Of a stretch of 64,000 bases of DNA, positions 54,985-63,796 are shown one piece after another. Under the pieces are notes generated by a model. The model worked only from the letters and a program-made list of their open reading frames with translations, was not told the origin of the DNA and did no database searches. A program made the position numbers and the translations under genes. The stretch lies in NCBI GenBank assembly GCA_041743085.1, contig JBGTNL010000104.1, forward strand, positions 37,570-101,569, in the 5' to 3' direction. How positions within the stretch are numbered: the first letter of the stretch is position 1; every line of letters begins with the position of its first letter. Origin of the DNA: JAFMPW01 sp041743085. Its GTDB lineage: Bacteria; Bacteroidota; Bacteroidia; Flavobacteriales; Flavobacteriaceae.

Positions 54985-56712
54985 ATGCATGATAAACGCT
55001 TAAAATTTGTCTTTAATCTTGTCATTATATCCTTGCTGGCACAGTGCAGGCATGGCCCGGTGGACGGGGGTCTCTATCTGCCGAAGGATTTTAAATCCGT
55101 TGTGGTCATTGACAGCATTGAAGAAACCGTTCGGCATCTGGCGGTCACCGATGATGGCCTTCTTTATGCCAAACTTAGAAATGCAGGGGAAGAAGGTTCT
55201 ATCGCGGTTCTGAAGGACGATGACAGTGATGGCCTGGCAGATATAGTAGAAAAGTTTGGTGCGTACGGCGGCAAGGACAAATGGAGCTATGCAACGGCCA
55301 TGCGGATCTACAACGGATATCTCTATCACAGTTCGGATTTGGTGGTATACCGTTACAAATTAAAACCCGGTACCCTGATCCCTGAAGGTGAAATGGAAGT
55401 AGTGCTTACAGATGATCATGAACATGGGAAACACGAACATATAGGCAAGCCGCTTGCTTTTGACAACAAAGGAAACATGTATGTTCCTTTTGGGGCACCC
55501 TCCAACTCGTGTCAGGAGCCAAAGAGAACGCCAAGAGCACCAGGGATAGACCCCTGCCCCCAATTGGAGAATCATGGGGGTGTGTGGCGGTTCGATGCCA
55601 ATAAACTGGGGCAAACTCAAAAGGACGGTTATAAATTTGCCTCCGGAATACGCAGTGTGGTCGCCATGGACTGGAATCCCATAGATGAGAATCTCTACAT
55701 AGTTATGCATGGTAGGGATGATCTCCTGAGATTGTTCCCGAACATTTATTCGCCCTGGGAGAGCGCTATTTTTCCATCTGAAGAATTTATAAAAGTTACC
55801 GAAGGATCAAATTTTGGGTGGCCCTATTGCTATTATGATCAGGAACAGGGCAAAAAAGTACTTGCCCCTGAATATGGAGGTGATGGAAAAATAATTGGCC
55901 GTTGTGCTGAATATGATGATCCAATTATAGGTTTTCCGGGGCATTGGGCGCCAAACGATCTGGTTTTTTATCAGGGAGATCAGTACCCGGATCATTACAG
56001 AAACGGTGCCTTCGTAGCCTTTCATGGTTCTACCAACAGGGCCCCCTACCCCCAATCGGGTTATTTTGTTGGCTTCGTTCCCTTCAAAAACGGGAAACCT
56101 TCGGGTGACTGGGAAGTGTTTGCGGATGGCTTCGCAGGAGTAGATCCTATCATAAGCGTGAATGATGCGGTGTACCGGCCAATGGGAATTGCAGAGGGCC
56201 CCGATGGTTCTTTATATTTATCAGATTCTGTCAAAGGAAAAATATGGAAAATTACTTATGAGGGGGATAAAGGGAAATTTGGTCAGGCAGAGCTGTCGGA
56301 AATGGAAAAAAGAAAATTACTTTCCCATATACGTACTCCCGATGTTATTCAGGATAATCTGAAAAAGGAAGAGGAAACAGAAGGAGCGTCGATCTACTAT
56401 AAATTCTGCAGTGCCTGTCATCAGGTAGACGGTAAAGGAGCCGGGGGGAGATTTCCTCCCCTGGCCGGGACCGATTGGGTTACGGGCGATAAAGACCGAC
56501 TCATACAGATAATTCTGGAAGGTATGGAAGGCACTATCGAAGTAAATGGCACCCAATACAGTGGCCTTATGCCACAGCACAGTTTCCTGAGCGATTCCGA
56601 AATTGCCGATGTCCTGACCTACATTAGATCGGATTTTGGAAATAATGCAAGTGCAGTTGAGGCCGCGGAAGTTGCGAATTTGAGAAAAACCATTACAAAG
56701 GAAGCACAATGA
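54985..56712 (+). CDS. PQQ-type sugar dehydrogenase fused to cytochrome c
   Basis: A 575-residue exported protein with a lipoprotein-like signal (lipobox LLAQC, Cys21). The first 440 residues form a beta-propeller of the soluble glucose dehydrogenase type: VVAMDWNPIDENLYIVMHGRD, NFGWPYCYYD, and YRPMGIAEGPDGSLYLSDS. A cytochrome c domain follows, with CSACH at 475-479 and LMPQHSFLSDSEIADVLTYI holding the Met ligand. It likely oxidises a sugar and hands electrons to the respiratory chain. Confidence 0.9.
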   Translation: MHDKRLKFVFNLVIISLLAQCRHGPVDGGLYLPKDFKSVVVIDSIEETVRHLAVTDDGLLYAKLRNAGEEGSIAVLKDDDSDGLADIVEKFGAYGGKDKWSYATAMRIYNGYLYHSSDLVVYRYKLKPGTLIPEGEMEVVLTDDHEHGKHEHIGKPLAFDNKGNMYVPFGAPSNSCQEPKRTPRAPGIDPCPQLENHGGVWRFDANKLGQTQKDGYKFASGIRSVVAMDWNPIDENLYIVMHGRDDLLRLFPNIYSPWESAIFPSEEFIKVTEGSNFGWPYCYYDQEQGKKVLAPEYGGDGKIIGRCAEYDDPIIGFPGHWAPNDLVFYQGDQYPDHYRNGAFVAFHGSTNRAPYPQSGYFVGFVPFKNGKPSGDWEVFADGFAGVDPIISVNDAVYRPMGIAEGPDGSLYLSDSVKGKIWKITYEGDKGKFGQAELSEMEKRKLLSHIRTPDVIQDNLKKEEETEGASIYYKFCSACHQVDGKGAGGRFPPLAGTDWVTGDKDRLIQIILEGMEGTIEVNGTQYSGLMPQHSFLSDSEIADVLTYIRSDFGNNASAVEAAEVANLRKTITKEAQ

Positions 56713-56725
56713 AAAATCAGACGTT

Positions 56726-57976
56726 ATGAGATATTATAATTCAGTTAAAGTCCTTTTAGCGCTCATGGTCCTCTTGAGCACAACTGCAACGGACGCCCAG
56801 AATTTTGATATACTGATCAAAGGCGGGCATCTAATAGATAGTAAAAACAATATTGACGGACCAATGGATGTCGCCATTCGCGAAGGGAAGATAGCCCAGG
56901 TCGCAGCCAATATACCTCTTGGACAGGCGGCTACCGTTGTAAATGCGGAAGGATTATTCGTATGCCCCGGGCTGCTCGACATTCATAGCCATAATTTTCA
57001 CGGCACCGAACCCGACGCCTATTTAAGCAATAGTTACACGGCACTGCCTCCTGATGGATTTTCTTTCCGGAGCGGGGTAACTACCCTTGTGGATGTGGGG
57101 GGTGCCGGATGGCGGAATTTCCGGATTTTTAAAGAACAGACGATAGACCATTCGCAAACCAGGGTGCTGTCATTTTTAAATATAGTGGGTTCCGGAATGA
57201 AGGGGGGAGCTATAGAACAAAACCTGGCAGATATGGATCCAAAACTAACCGCTATGGTGGCCAGACAATTCCCGGATTTAATAGTAGGGGTTAAACTGGC
57301 TCATTATAATGGGTTCGACTGGACGCCCACCGAAAGAGCAGTAGAAGCAGGAAAGCTTGCAAGCGTACCGGTAATGATAGATTTTGGAGGAAGTGAGCCG
57401 GAATTGTCACTGGAGACATTGTTTATGGAGAAATTGCGTCCGGGAGATATCTTTACCCATACCTATGCCCACGTAGACGGGCGTACCCCAATAGTTGATG
57501 AGAATGGCAAGGTTCTGGATTATGCATTTGAAGCACAGAAAAGGGGAATTATTTTCGATGTAGGCCATGGCGGGGGCAGTTTTGTTTTTGAACAGGCCAT
57601 TCCTGCCCTGAAGCAGGGGTTTAAACCGAATTCTATAAGCACGGATCTGCATACCGGGAGCATGAATGGGGGAATGAAAGATATCATAAATGTTATGTCT
57701 AAGTTTGTCAATATGGATATGCCCTTACGGGAGGTCATAGCCTGTGTAACCTGGAAGCCGGCGCAATATATAAAACGTACGGATCTTGGTCACCTTTCCG
57801 TGGGAGCAGTGGCAGATGTAACTTTGCTTAATCTGAGGGAAGGAACGTTTGGCTTTATTGATACCCAGGGAAAAAGAATGAACGGAACAAAAAAATTGGA
57901 GTGCGAACTTACGGTAAGGGACGGAAAGGTGGTTTGGGACCTTAACGGAATATCCAGACCTTCATGGAACGATTGA
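56726..57976 (+). CDS. Exported amidohydrolase/deacetylase (EF_0837-like)
   Basis: A 416-residue metal hydrolase with a Sec signal (VLLALMVLLSTTATDAQ). CPGLLDIHSHNF is the HxH metal motif; GVKLAHYNGF contains the likely carbamylated Lys, and THTYAHVDG and STDLHTGSMNGG further ligands. This family is usually cytoplasmic and paired with a SelA-like enzyme, as it is here two genes later. The exported location is unusual. It likely removes an acyl group from an amino compound. Confidence 0.87.
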   Translation: MRYYNSVKVLLALMVLLSTTATDAQNFDILIKGGHLIDSKNNIDGPMDVAIREGKIAQVAANIPLGQAATVVNAEGLFVCPGLLDIHSHNFHGTEPDAYLSNSYTALPPDGFSFRSGVTTLVDVGGAGWRNFRIFKEQTIDHSQTRVLSFLNIVGSGMKGGAIEQNLADMDPKLTAMVARQFPDLIVGVKLAHYNGFDWTPTERAVEAGKLASVPVMIDFGGSEPELSLETLFMEKLRPGDIFTHTYAHVDGRTPIVDENGKVLDYAFEAQKRGIIFDVGHGGGSFVFEQAIPALKQGFKPNSISTDLHTGSMNGGMKDIINVMSKFVNMDMPLREVIACVTWKPAQYIKRTDLGHLSVGAVADVTLLNLREGTFGFIDTQGKRMNGTKKLECELTVRDGKVVWDLNGISRPSWND

Positions 57977-58083
57977 AAAATCCGCAGTTAAATGAAAAAA
58001 ACCCTGGAGCGCGCATAGGCTTCATGGGACAGCAATGGCCTCATAACTAATAATGGAAATAAACACTGATAAATTTAAATACC

Positions 58084-58551
58084 ATGGAAAAAACGACAAG
58101 AAGAACATCATTTAAAAAGATCGGAATGGCACTTGCAGCGCTATTCGGGGCAGGAACGGCGCATGCAATGAGCAAATACGGAAACCGAAAAAAGGAGGTG
58201 GTGGGAGAAATTATTCGGGACCAGGAGATCCCGCTTTTTTCCGGGGCGGTGAAACACGGGAACACCCTTTACATAGCAGGGAAGGGCGCGCATTTTGAAG
58301 GTGATATAAAGTCCCATACGGACCATGTCCTAAAAGAACTTCAGAAAGAACTGGAAAAGAACGGTTCTTCCATGGAAAAGGTTTTGAAAGTGAATGTGTA
58401 TTTGGCCGATTTGGCGGATTATAAGGGTATGAATGAAGTATTCCGTGGCCGTTTTGGCGAAAATCCGCCGGTCAGGACCACTGTAGCCACCTATGGGGGC
58501 GTTCCCGGGGATTCCCTTGTGGAAATGGATTGTATAGCTGCTGTAGACTAG
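58084..58551 (+). CDS. Tat-exported RidA-family protein
   Basis: A 155-residue RidA (YjgF/YER057c/UK114) protein with a Tat signal (TRRTSFKKIGMALAALFG, AHA cleavage). The core shows VKHGNTLYIAGKGAHFEG, and PVRTTVATYGGVPGDSLVEM contains the conserved active-site Arg. RidA hydrolyses enamine/imine products of PLP lyases; it lies next to such an enzyme. Confidence 0.9.
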   Translation: MEKTTRRTSFKKIGMALAALFGAGTAHAMSKYGNRKKEVVGEIIRDQEIPLFSGAVKHGNTLYIAGKGAHFEGDIKSHTDHVLKELQKELEKNGSSMEKVLKVNVYLADLADYKGMNEVFRGRFGENPPVRTTVATYGGVPGDSLVEMDCIAAVD

Positions 58552-58572
58552 AAAATCTAAATATAAGGAATC

Positions 58573-59787
58573 ATGATAAGCAGAAGAAAATTATTGAAAA
58601 CGCTATCCAGCGTTCCCGTTTTGGGCGGGTTGGCGGGTACGGGGTTATTAATGCCCCAATTAGTAAGCGGGAAGGTGACCAGTGCTGTTGGGCGAAACTT
58701 TTTTAAGGAGCTCGGATTGCGCACTTTTATTAACGCGGCAGGCACCTATACATCCATGACGGGTTCTTTGATGCCTGAGGAGGTTACTTCGGCCATTACG
58801 TATGGCGCTACGGAGTATGTTGATCTGGATCAATTACACGACAAGGTTGGGGAACGGATCGCACATCTGCTCAACTGCGAATATGCGACGGTGTCCTCCG
58901 GAGCCTTCGGGGCAATGAGCATAGGTCTTGCGGGGGTAATGTGCGGTATGGACCAGGAAAAGGTTTCCCAATTACCCGATACAACCGGGATGAAAAATGA
59001 GGTGATCATTCAGGAAACTCATAATATAGGGTACACCCATGCGCTTACGAATACGGGGGCAAAACTTATTTGGGTGAAAACGGCTAAGGAACTGGAAAAC
59101 GCGATCAGCAATAAGACCGCAATGCTTTGGTTTTTAAATGCCAATACCGAGGAGGGGGAGATAAAACGGGAAGAATTTGTAGCGTTAGGGAAAAAACACA
59201 ACATTGTAACTTTTATAGATTGCGCTGCGGATGTGCCGCCTGTAGAAAATCTTTTTAAGTTTACGAAGATGGGATTCGATCTTGTGGCTTTTTCGGGAGG
59301 CAAAGGTATAAGAGGTCCTCAAAGTGCCGGCTTGTTGTTAGGGAATAGAAAATACATAGAAGCAGCCAGGTTGCATACCCCCCCCAGAGGTACGACAATT
59401 GCCAGGGGGATGAAGGTAAATAAGGAAGAAGTATTGGGCATGCTGGTTGCTCTGGAACTGTACCTGCGGAAAGATCATGAAAAAGAATGGGAATTGTGGG
59501 AAAACCAGATTAAGCTGATCAGCGATAGTGCCTTATCGGTTAAAGGGGTGGAAACGGAGATCCATGTACCGGCACATGCCAACCACGTACCTTCACTCCG
59601 CATAAAGTGGGATGAAGATGTTGTGAAGATAAGTCCGGCCGATGCAAGAAAAAAATTAATGGACGGGCATCCTGCTATTTCAACTGTGGGCAACGATGAA
59701 ATGATCGGGATCACTACCTGGATGATGATGCCCGGGCAGGAGCGTATTGTGGCAAAAAGGGTAAAAGAAGTATTGGAAAATGCTTAA
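58573..59787 (+). CDS. Tat-exported SelA-like PLP enzyme
   Basis: A 404-residue PLP enzyme of the SelA-related group (uncharacterised, EF_0838/D-glucosaminate-6-phosphate ammonia-lyase-like). The N-terminus has a Tat signal (SRRKLLKTLSSVPVLGGLAG). Lys244 in AFSGGKGIRGPQSAG is the PLP lysine, and VTFIDCAADVPP carries the Asp binding the pyridine N. Export of a PLP enzyme is rare and explains the Tat route, since it would fold with its cofactor first. Candidate reaction: deamination of an amino sugar acid. Confidence 0.88.
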   Translation: MISRRKLLKTLSSVPVLGGLAGTGLLMPQLVSGKVTSAVGRNFFKELGLRTFINAAGTYTSMTGSLMPEEVTSAITYGATEYVDLDQLHDKVGERIAHLLNCEYATVSSGAFGAMSIGLAGVMCGMDQEKVSQLPDTTGMKNEVIIQETHNIGYTHALTNTGAKLIWVKTAKELENAISNKTAMLWFLNANTEEGEIKREEFVALGKKHNIVTFIDCAADVPPVENLFKFTKMGFDLVAFSGGKGIRGPQSAGLLLGNRKYIEAARLHTPPRGTTIARGMKVNKEEVLGMLVALELYLRKDHEKEWELWENQIKLISDSALSVKGVETEIHVPAHANHVPSLRIKWDEDVVKISPADARKKLMDGHPAISTVGNDEMIGITTWMMMPGQERIVAKRVKEVLENA

Positions 59788-59803
59788 AATCGAAAATTGT
59801 ATT

Positions 59804-60376
59804 ATGGTCAAAAAATATTTGTTGGTGGGGGTTGTCCTTTTTGGAACCCTGTCGTGTAATTCGGTCAGGGAAGAGAAGAAAGAACCCGCTGTTGCGGAAA
59901 CATCCCATGAAGATTACGATCCGGAAGCAAAACTCAGGGATTTGGGTATTACATTGAACACTCCTTCCTCGCCCGTCGCCAATTATGTAAACGCCGTTAG
60001 GACCGGTAACCTCCTCTTTCTGGCCGGTAAGGGTCCGCGCCAGGCCAATGGTGAAAATATTGTCGGTAAGCTTGGCGCAGATCTGACCATAGAGCAGGGC
60101 TATGAGGCTGCCAGGATCACCGGGATCAATCAGTTGTCGGTCTTAAAAGCGGAACTCGGCAACCTTAATAAGGTAAAGCGAATTGTAAAGGTGAAAGGGA
60201 TGGTCAATGCCGTGCCGGATTTTACAGATCATCCAAAAGTAATTAACGGCTATTCCGACCTGATGGTAGAAGTGTTCGGGGAGAAAGGGAAACATGCACG
60301 GGCCGCCGTAGGTATGGGCTCCCTTCCGAGCAATATTGCAGTTGAGATCGAAATGATCGTAGAAGTGGAGGATTAA
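59804..60376 (+). CDS. RidA-family lipoprotein
   Basis: A 190-residue RidA protein with a lipoprotein signal (VGVVLFGTLSC). The core includes VNAVRTGNLLFLAGKGPRQ and ARAAVGMGSLPSNIAVEIEM with the conserved Arg. It overlaps the esterase start by one base. Together with the other RidA it brackets the PLP enzyme gene. The ATG at 59804 is preferred to an in-frame ATG 24 bp upstream. Confidence 0.88.
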   Translation: MVKKYLLVGVVLFGTLSCNSVREEKKEPAVAETSHEDYDPEAKLRDLGITLNTPSSPVANYVNAVRTGNLLFLAGKGPRQANGENIVGKLGADLTIEQGYEAARITGINQLSVLKAELGNLNKVKRIVKVKGMVNAVPDFTDHPKVINGYSDLMVEVFGEKGKHARAAVGMGSLPSNIAVEIEMIVEVED

Positions 60377-61212
60377 TGGGCGCTAAATACAAAATCATCA
60401 TCTTTATTTTCACACTGGGAACGCTACATGCTACTTCCCAGGGTATATCGTATGCAACCGCAGAGAATTTAGCCTACTATGATGAATCCCCGCAAGAGGA
60501 GGACCCCTATATCAGAGCGCGGTGCAAACTGGATGTGTATTATCCAAAGGACACCACTAACGTGTCAGCGGTAGTTTGGTTTCATGGGGGTGGACTCGAA
60601 TCAGGTAATAAGCACATTCCGGAAGGGTTGCTGGAAAAAGGTGTTGCAGTGGTAACCGTAAATTATCGCTTACATCCAAAAGTAGAACACCCTGTGTATA
60701 TTGAAGATGCCGCCGCCGCAGTAGCCTGGACCTTCAGAAATATTGAGAAATATAACGGTAACTCAAAAAAGATTTTTATCTCCGGACATTCTGCAGGGGG
60801 CTATTTGGCCAGTATGGTAGGCCTGGACAAAAGTTATCTTGCCCCTTATGGCATCGATACCAATGACATAGCCGGCTTGATCCTCTTTAGCGGGCATACC
60901 ATCACCCATTTTACCATTCGGAAGGAAATGGGGATTGAGGGTACGCAACCTGTGATCGATAAATATGCACCCTTGTTCCATGTTCGAAAGGATGCACCAT
61001 CCACCTTGTTAATTACAGGCAACCGTGAACTGGAACTTTTGGGGCGGTATGAAGAAAATGCCTATTTCTACAGGATGATGAAAGTGGTAGGCCATCAGGA
61101 TATTGAATTGATGGAATTGGATGGTTATGGACATGATATGGTCTACCCCGCCATCCCATTATTATTAAATTTTATCGAGAAAACTGCCAATAAGGTGCAG
61201 ATTGCCGAGTAA
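60376..61212 (+). CDS. Secreted HSL-type alpha/beta hydrolase (esterase)
   Basis: A 278-residue hydrolase with a signal peptide (IIIFIFTLGTLHATSQG). VWFHGGGLESG is the oxyanion motif, SGHSAGGYLAS holds the nucleophile Ser, and GYGHDMVYPAI the His. It could open a lactone or remove an ester from the substrate of the operon. It is the last gene of the rightward cluster. Confidence 0.9.
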   Translation: MGAKYKIIIFIFTLGTLHATSQGISYATAENLAYYDESPQEEDPYIRARCKLDVYYPKDTTNVSAVVWFHGGGLESGNKHIPEGLLEKGVAVVTVNYRLHPKVEHPVYIEDAAAAVAWTFRNIEKYNGNSKKIFISGHSAGGYLASMVGLDKSYLAPYGIDTNDIAGLILFSGHTITHFTIRKEMGIEGTQPVIDKYAPLFHVRKDAPSTLLITGNRELELLGRYEENAYFYRMMKVVGHQDIELMELDGYGHDMVYPAIPLLLNFIEKTANKVQIAE

Positions 61213-61311
61213 TTCGGTCTTCCATTAAAAATCGCACCGGTCGCAAAAACCAGATACTTCTTAGATGCGATGTAATTTTAATCTAAGTAATTCCCCTATG
61301 GCTCTGCCTTG

Positions 61312-61350
61312 AGGATAGTCGCCCGCCAGAGGCGGGTAAACTTTCAAGAA
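61312..61350. repeat. Dispersed repeat, second copy
   Basis: GGATAGTCGCCCGCCAGAGG, followed by CGGGTAAACTTTCAAGAA, matches 31579-31618 with a few changes. Confidence 0.8.
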
Positions 61351-61387
61351 TTTTTTTATTGTAGAATAATTTCTAATCGACTTAATT

Positions 61388-61867
61388 TTATTTTTGCGGA
61401 GGGTATTTGGAAGCGATCCAGGCTTCTCCGGCGGACCAAACGGCAACTGCCAAAAAAATCATATCCTTTGCCAGGAACTGCCCAGGCATAGGCGAGGGGC
61501 TGGGGAAACCATATCCTTCCTGCCAGGCTGCCGGTGTTGTCAATAGAAAGCTTAAGGTTATTGAGAACATTATTATAGCCCCTGCACTCCCTATTGCAGA
61601 TAGCATAGGCGCAAAATATCTTAATGCAATAAACAGGCCTAAAATAATTTCAATAATACCAATTGCGATAGAAAACCCCTGGACACTCATAAGGTCATAG
61701 GCCCATGATAACAGTTCGCTGTTTTCCACAAGAGGTTTAATTGCCTTGGCTTCATAGGCAGTAAATTTCAATGCCCCTACCCAGAATAAAATAATAACAA
61801 GACCGTAGCGCATCATGATTTCGCCAACTTTTACTACTTTGAAGCCGGCAGTATGTGTATTGTTCAT
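61388..61867 (-). CDS. DUF417/DoxX-like membrane protein
   Basis: A 159-residue protein with four membrane spans. YGLVIILFWVGALKFTAYEA and IKPLVENSELLSWAYDLMS are typical of the DUF417 (YkgB) family. The C-terminus lies in the inner-membrane span (AVWSAGEAWIASKY). Function unknown; relatives are induced under redox stress. Confidence 0.9.
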   Translation of the reverse strand: MNNTHTAGFKVVKVGEIMMRYGLVIILFWVGALKFTAYEAKAIKPLVENSELLSWAYDLMSVQGFSIAIGIIEIILGLFIALRYFAPMLSAIGSAGAIIMFSITLSFLLTTPAAWQEGYGFPSPSPMPGQFLAKDMIFLAVAVWSAGEAWIASKYPPQK

Positions 61868-61905
61868 TTCAGATTATTTAGTATTAGGAATGATTCAGTA
61901 ATTTG

Positions 61906-61931
61906 TTAAGGCTGCACCTGTGTGCAGCCCT
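61906..61931. terminator. Hairpin between two leftward genes
   Basis: GGCTGCAC and GTGCAGCC pair around CTGT. The leftward side lacks a long T run, so it is a weak terminator or a processing site between the propeller gene and the DUF417 gene. Confidence 0.5.
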
Positions 61932-61949
61932 TTAAACATAAAGTAACTT

Positions 61950-63359
61950 CTATGGTTCCTGTTGTTCCAGGTCAAAACCAACTAATCCGAGAAAATTGAA
62001 GGCTCCCGGTTGCCCAAGTCCTCCCTGGGTCGTTTGCAGCACCACCTGCTCTCTGTAATCAAGTCCGCTATCAGTAATATCAAAGATATTCAAAGAAAAG
62101 GATTGGAATGCTCCAAGATTATACAGGTATTTATTATCTGAGGTAACCAATATGTCTTTGGTATCTGCAGGAGGGGCGTTATCACCGCGGGCCTCAAATG
62201 GAAGTGTTCCGGTGATACTGGAACCACTTAGTGAAAATGGTGTAATTACGTTTGCACTAAAACTGGAAACGTAAAGTCTGTCGTTTGAAGGACTAAATGC
62301 CGTCCAACAAGCTTCATCCAGATCGTCCGCTTCACTCGTTGCGAAGTTAGCCGTCTTTGTAACCACTGACCCGTCGTCCTCCAGAACAATTAAACTATTG
62401 TCGGTTTTTGCCACAGTAGTATTAAAATTTGTAACAAAAAGCGTGGAATTACTGTCCGGTGCCCATTTAAATCCGATCGCCCCGGCAACACCTTCCTCCT
62501 CAAAGAAACGCTCATTGGATACCTCTCCCTCATTAAAATCGTAGACATAGACCCTACTGGGATGTTGTTCATCCAGAGAGGGACTTACCGAAGCAAAATG
62601 GGTTATTCCCCACAGGGTTACGGCCAGTTTACTGCCGTCAGGAGAAAATTCAACTTTAACGGGTCCGCCGTTCTCACGAACATAGGTGTCCAACCTTTTC
62701 AGACAGACCAAACTGCCATCGGCGGTATCAAAAGTAAACAGGTGAATATTCCTGTCCAGGTCTGAAGGGTCTGACTTGGTTAGGTCCATATTATGAAACT
62801 CATCATTGGGGAAGCGCCTCAGTTCTTCTCCGTCACCCTGTACGTTGGGATTGTTCCACTGACATCCCACTACTACCCAAAATTTGGTAGTGCTGCCGCT
62901 CATTGGGGTGGCGGTTATACTTACGGGTCGCGTACCTAATACGGCCGTATTCCCCAACAGGCTCAGATCCCCGTTGCTTTTATCTAAAGAAAAAACCGAA
63001 ACTGTATTTCCACCAGCATTTACGTTCAATAAATAATCCCCGATGATCTGAATGGCTCCTTCAGAATCAAAATCCCCAAAGGCGTCGCCCCCCGCGGTAA
63101 TATCCGCGCCTCCGTCACTTTCGGTGGAGTAAGCCGTTTCATCTGAAACAGAACCGTCTTCGTGGCGGGAAAACCGAACGATCTGATTGGTGGATTCCCC
63201 GTTTGTAGACGTGTACAGGTATCCCACAACATCATTACTTCCGTCGGACGGTGATTCAGGATTTGCAGGAGTTTCTCCCGTGTTAATGGCTGTTTCATCA
63301 GAACAAGCCACAAAGGTCATTGGTGCCCCGAAAAGCAAGAGTAAAAGAATCTTTTTCAT
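61950..63359 (-). CDS. Beta-propeller lactonase-like lipoprotein
   Basis: A 469-residue protein with a lipoprotein signal (LLLLFGAPMTFVAC). The mature part is a beta-propeller with repeats such as YLLNVNAGGNTVSVFSLDKS and VEFSPDGSKLAVTLWG, close to the 6-phosphogluconolactonase-like propeller group. An Asp/Asn-rich linker follows the lipid Cys. It could act on a lactone from the sugar dehydrogenase, but many family members have no known activity. Confidence 0.82.
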   Translation of the reverse strand: MKKILLLLLFGAPMTFVACSDETAINTGETPANPESPSDGSNDVVGYLYTSTNGESTNQIVRFSRHEDGSVSDETAYSTESDGGADITAGGDAFGDFDSEGAIQIIGDYLLNVNAGGNTVSVFSLDKSNGDLSLLGNTAVLGTRPVSITATPMSGSTTKFWVVVGCQWNNPNVQGDGEELRRFPNDEFHNMDLTKSDPSDLDRNIHLFTFDTADGSLVCLKRLDTYVRENGGPVKVEFSPDGSKLAVTLWGITHFASVSPSLDEQHPSRVYVYDFNEGEVSNERFFEEEGVAGAIGFKWAPDSNSTLFVTNFNTTVAKTDNSLIVLEDDGSVVTKTANFATSEADDLDEACWTAFSPSNDRLYVSSFSANVITPFSLSGSSITGTLPFEARGDNAPPADTKDILVTSDNKYLYNLGAFQSFSLNIFDITDSGLDYREQVVLQTTQGGLGQPGAFNFLGLVGFDLEQQEP

Positions 63360-63724
63360 ATTGTTTATTTTTTAGTTAAAATAATGGGACAGGTTGCATT
63401 TTTTAATTGAAAGGGAGAACTCCCATTTTAATTCCCCATTTGGTTATCGTTAGTCGACAGAAACAAAATACCTGTCGGCCAATTTGAACTCTTTTGCGGG
63501 CATTCTTAACGCAAATCATAAAGGTAGGAAGTAACTCTTTGTTTTGCAGCTTGATAGTTTCAAAGAGTAAAAACTCCTGACCATTTTTTAGAATTGACAC
63601 CCACCTCGTCCCGATAATTATCAGAATCAGCTTTTATCCAAGCTTCGGGATTTCAGGGAGGGGTATTTTGCGGAATATCCTTTCTTTGTCGCTGTAAAAA
63701 GTTTTATTTTTGCCTTCCAACTTT
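63360..63724. other. Spacer with the tRNA-Arg promoter
   Basis: No gene is seen. Near its end TATTTTTG (63705-63712) resembles the -7 box, 12 bp before the tRNA, and TTTG at 63685 may be a -33 element, though the spacing is short. Confidence 0.45.
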
Positions 63725-63796
63725 GGCCTCATAGTTCAACGGATAGAATAGAAGTTTCCTAAACTTTAGATCCAGGTTCGATTCCTGGTGAGGCTA
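63725..63796 (+). tRNA. tRNA-Arg (CCT)
   Basis: Acceptor stem GGCCTCA/TGAGGCT (one G-T pair), D stem GTTC/GAAT, anticodon loop TTCCTAA in GAAGT/ACTTT, and T arm CCAGG TTCGATT CCTGG. The discriminator base is A and CCA is not encoded. Confidence 0.93.
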
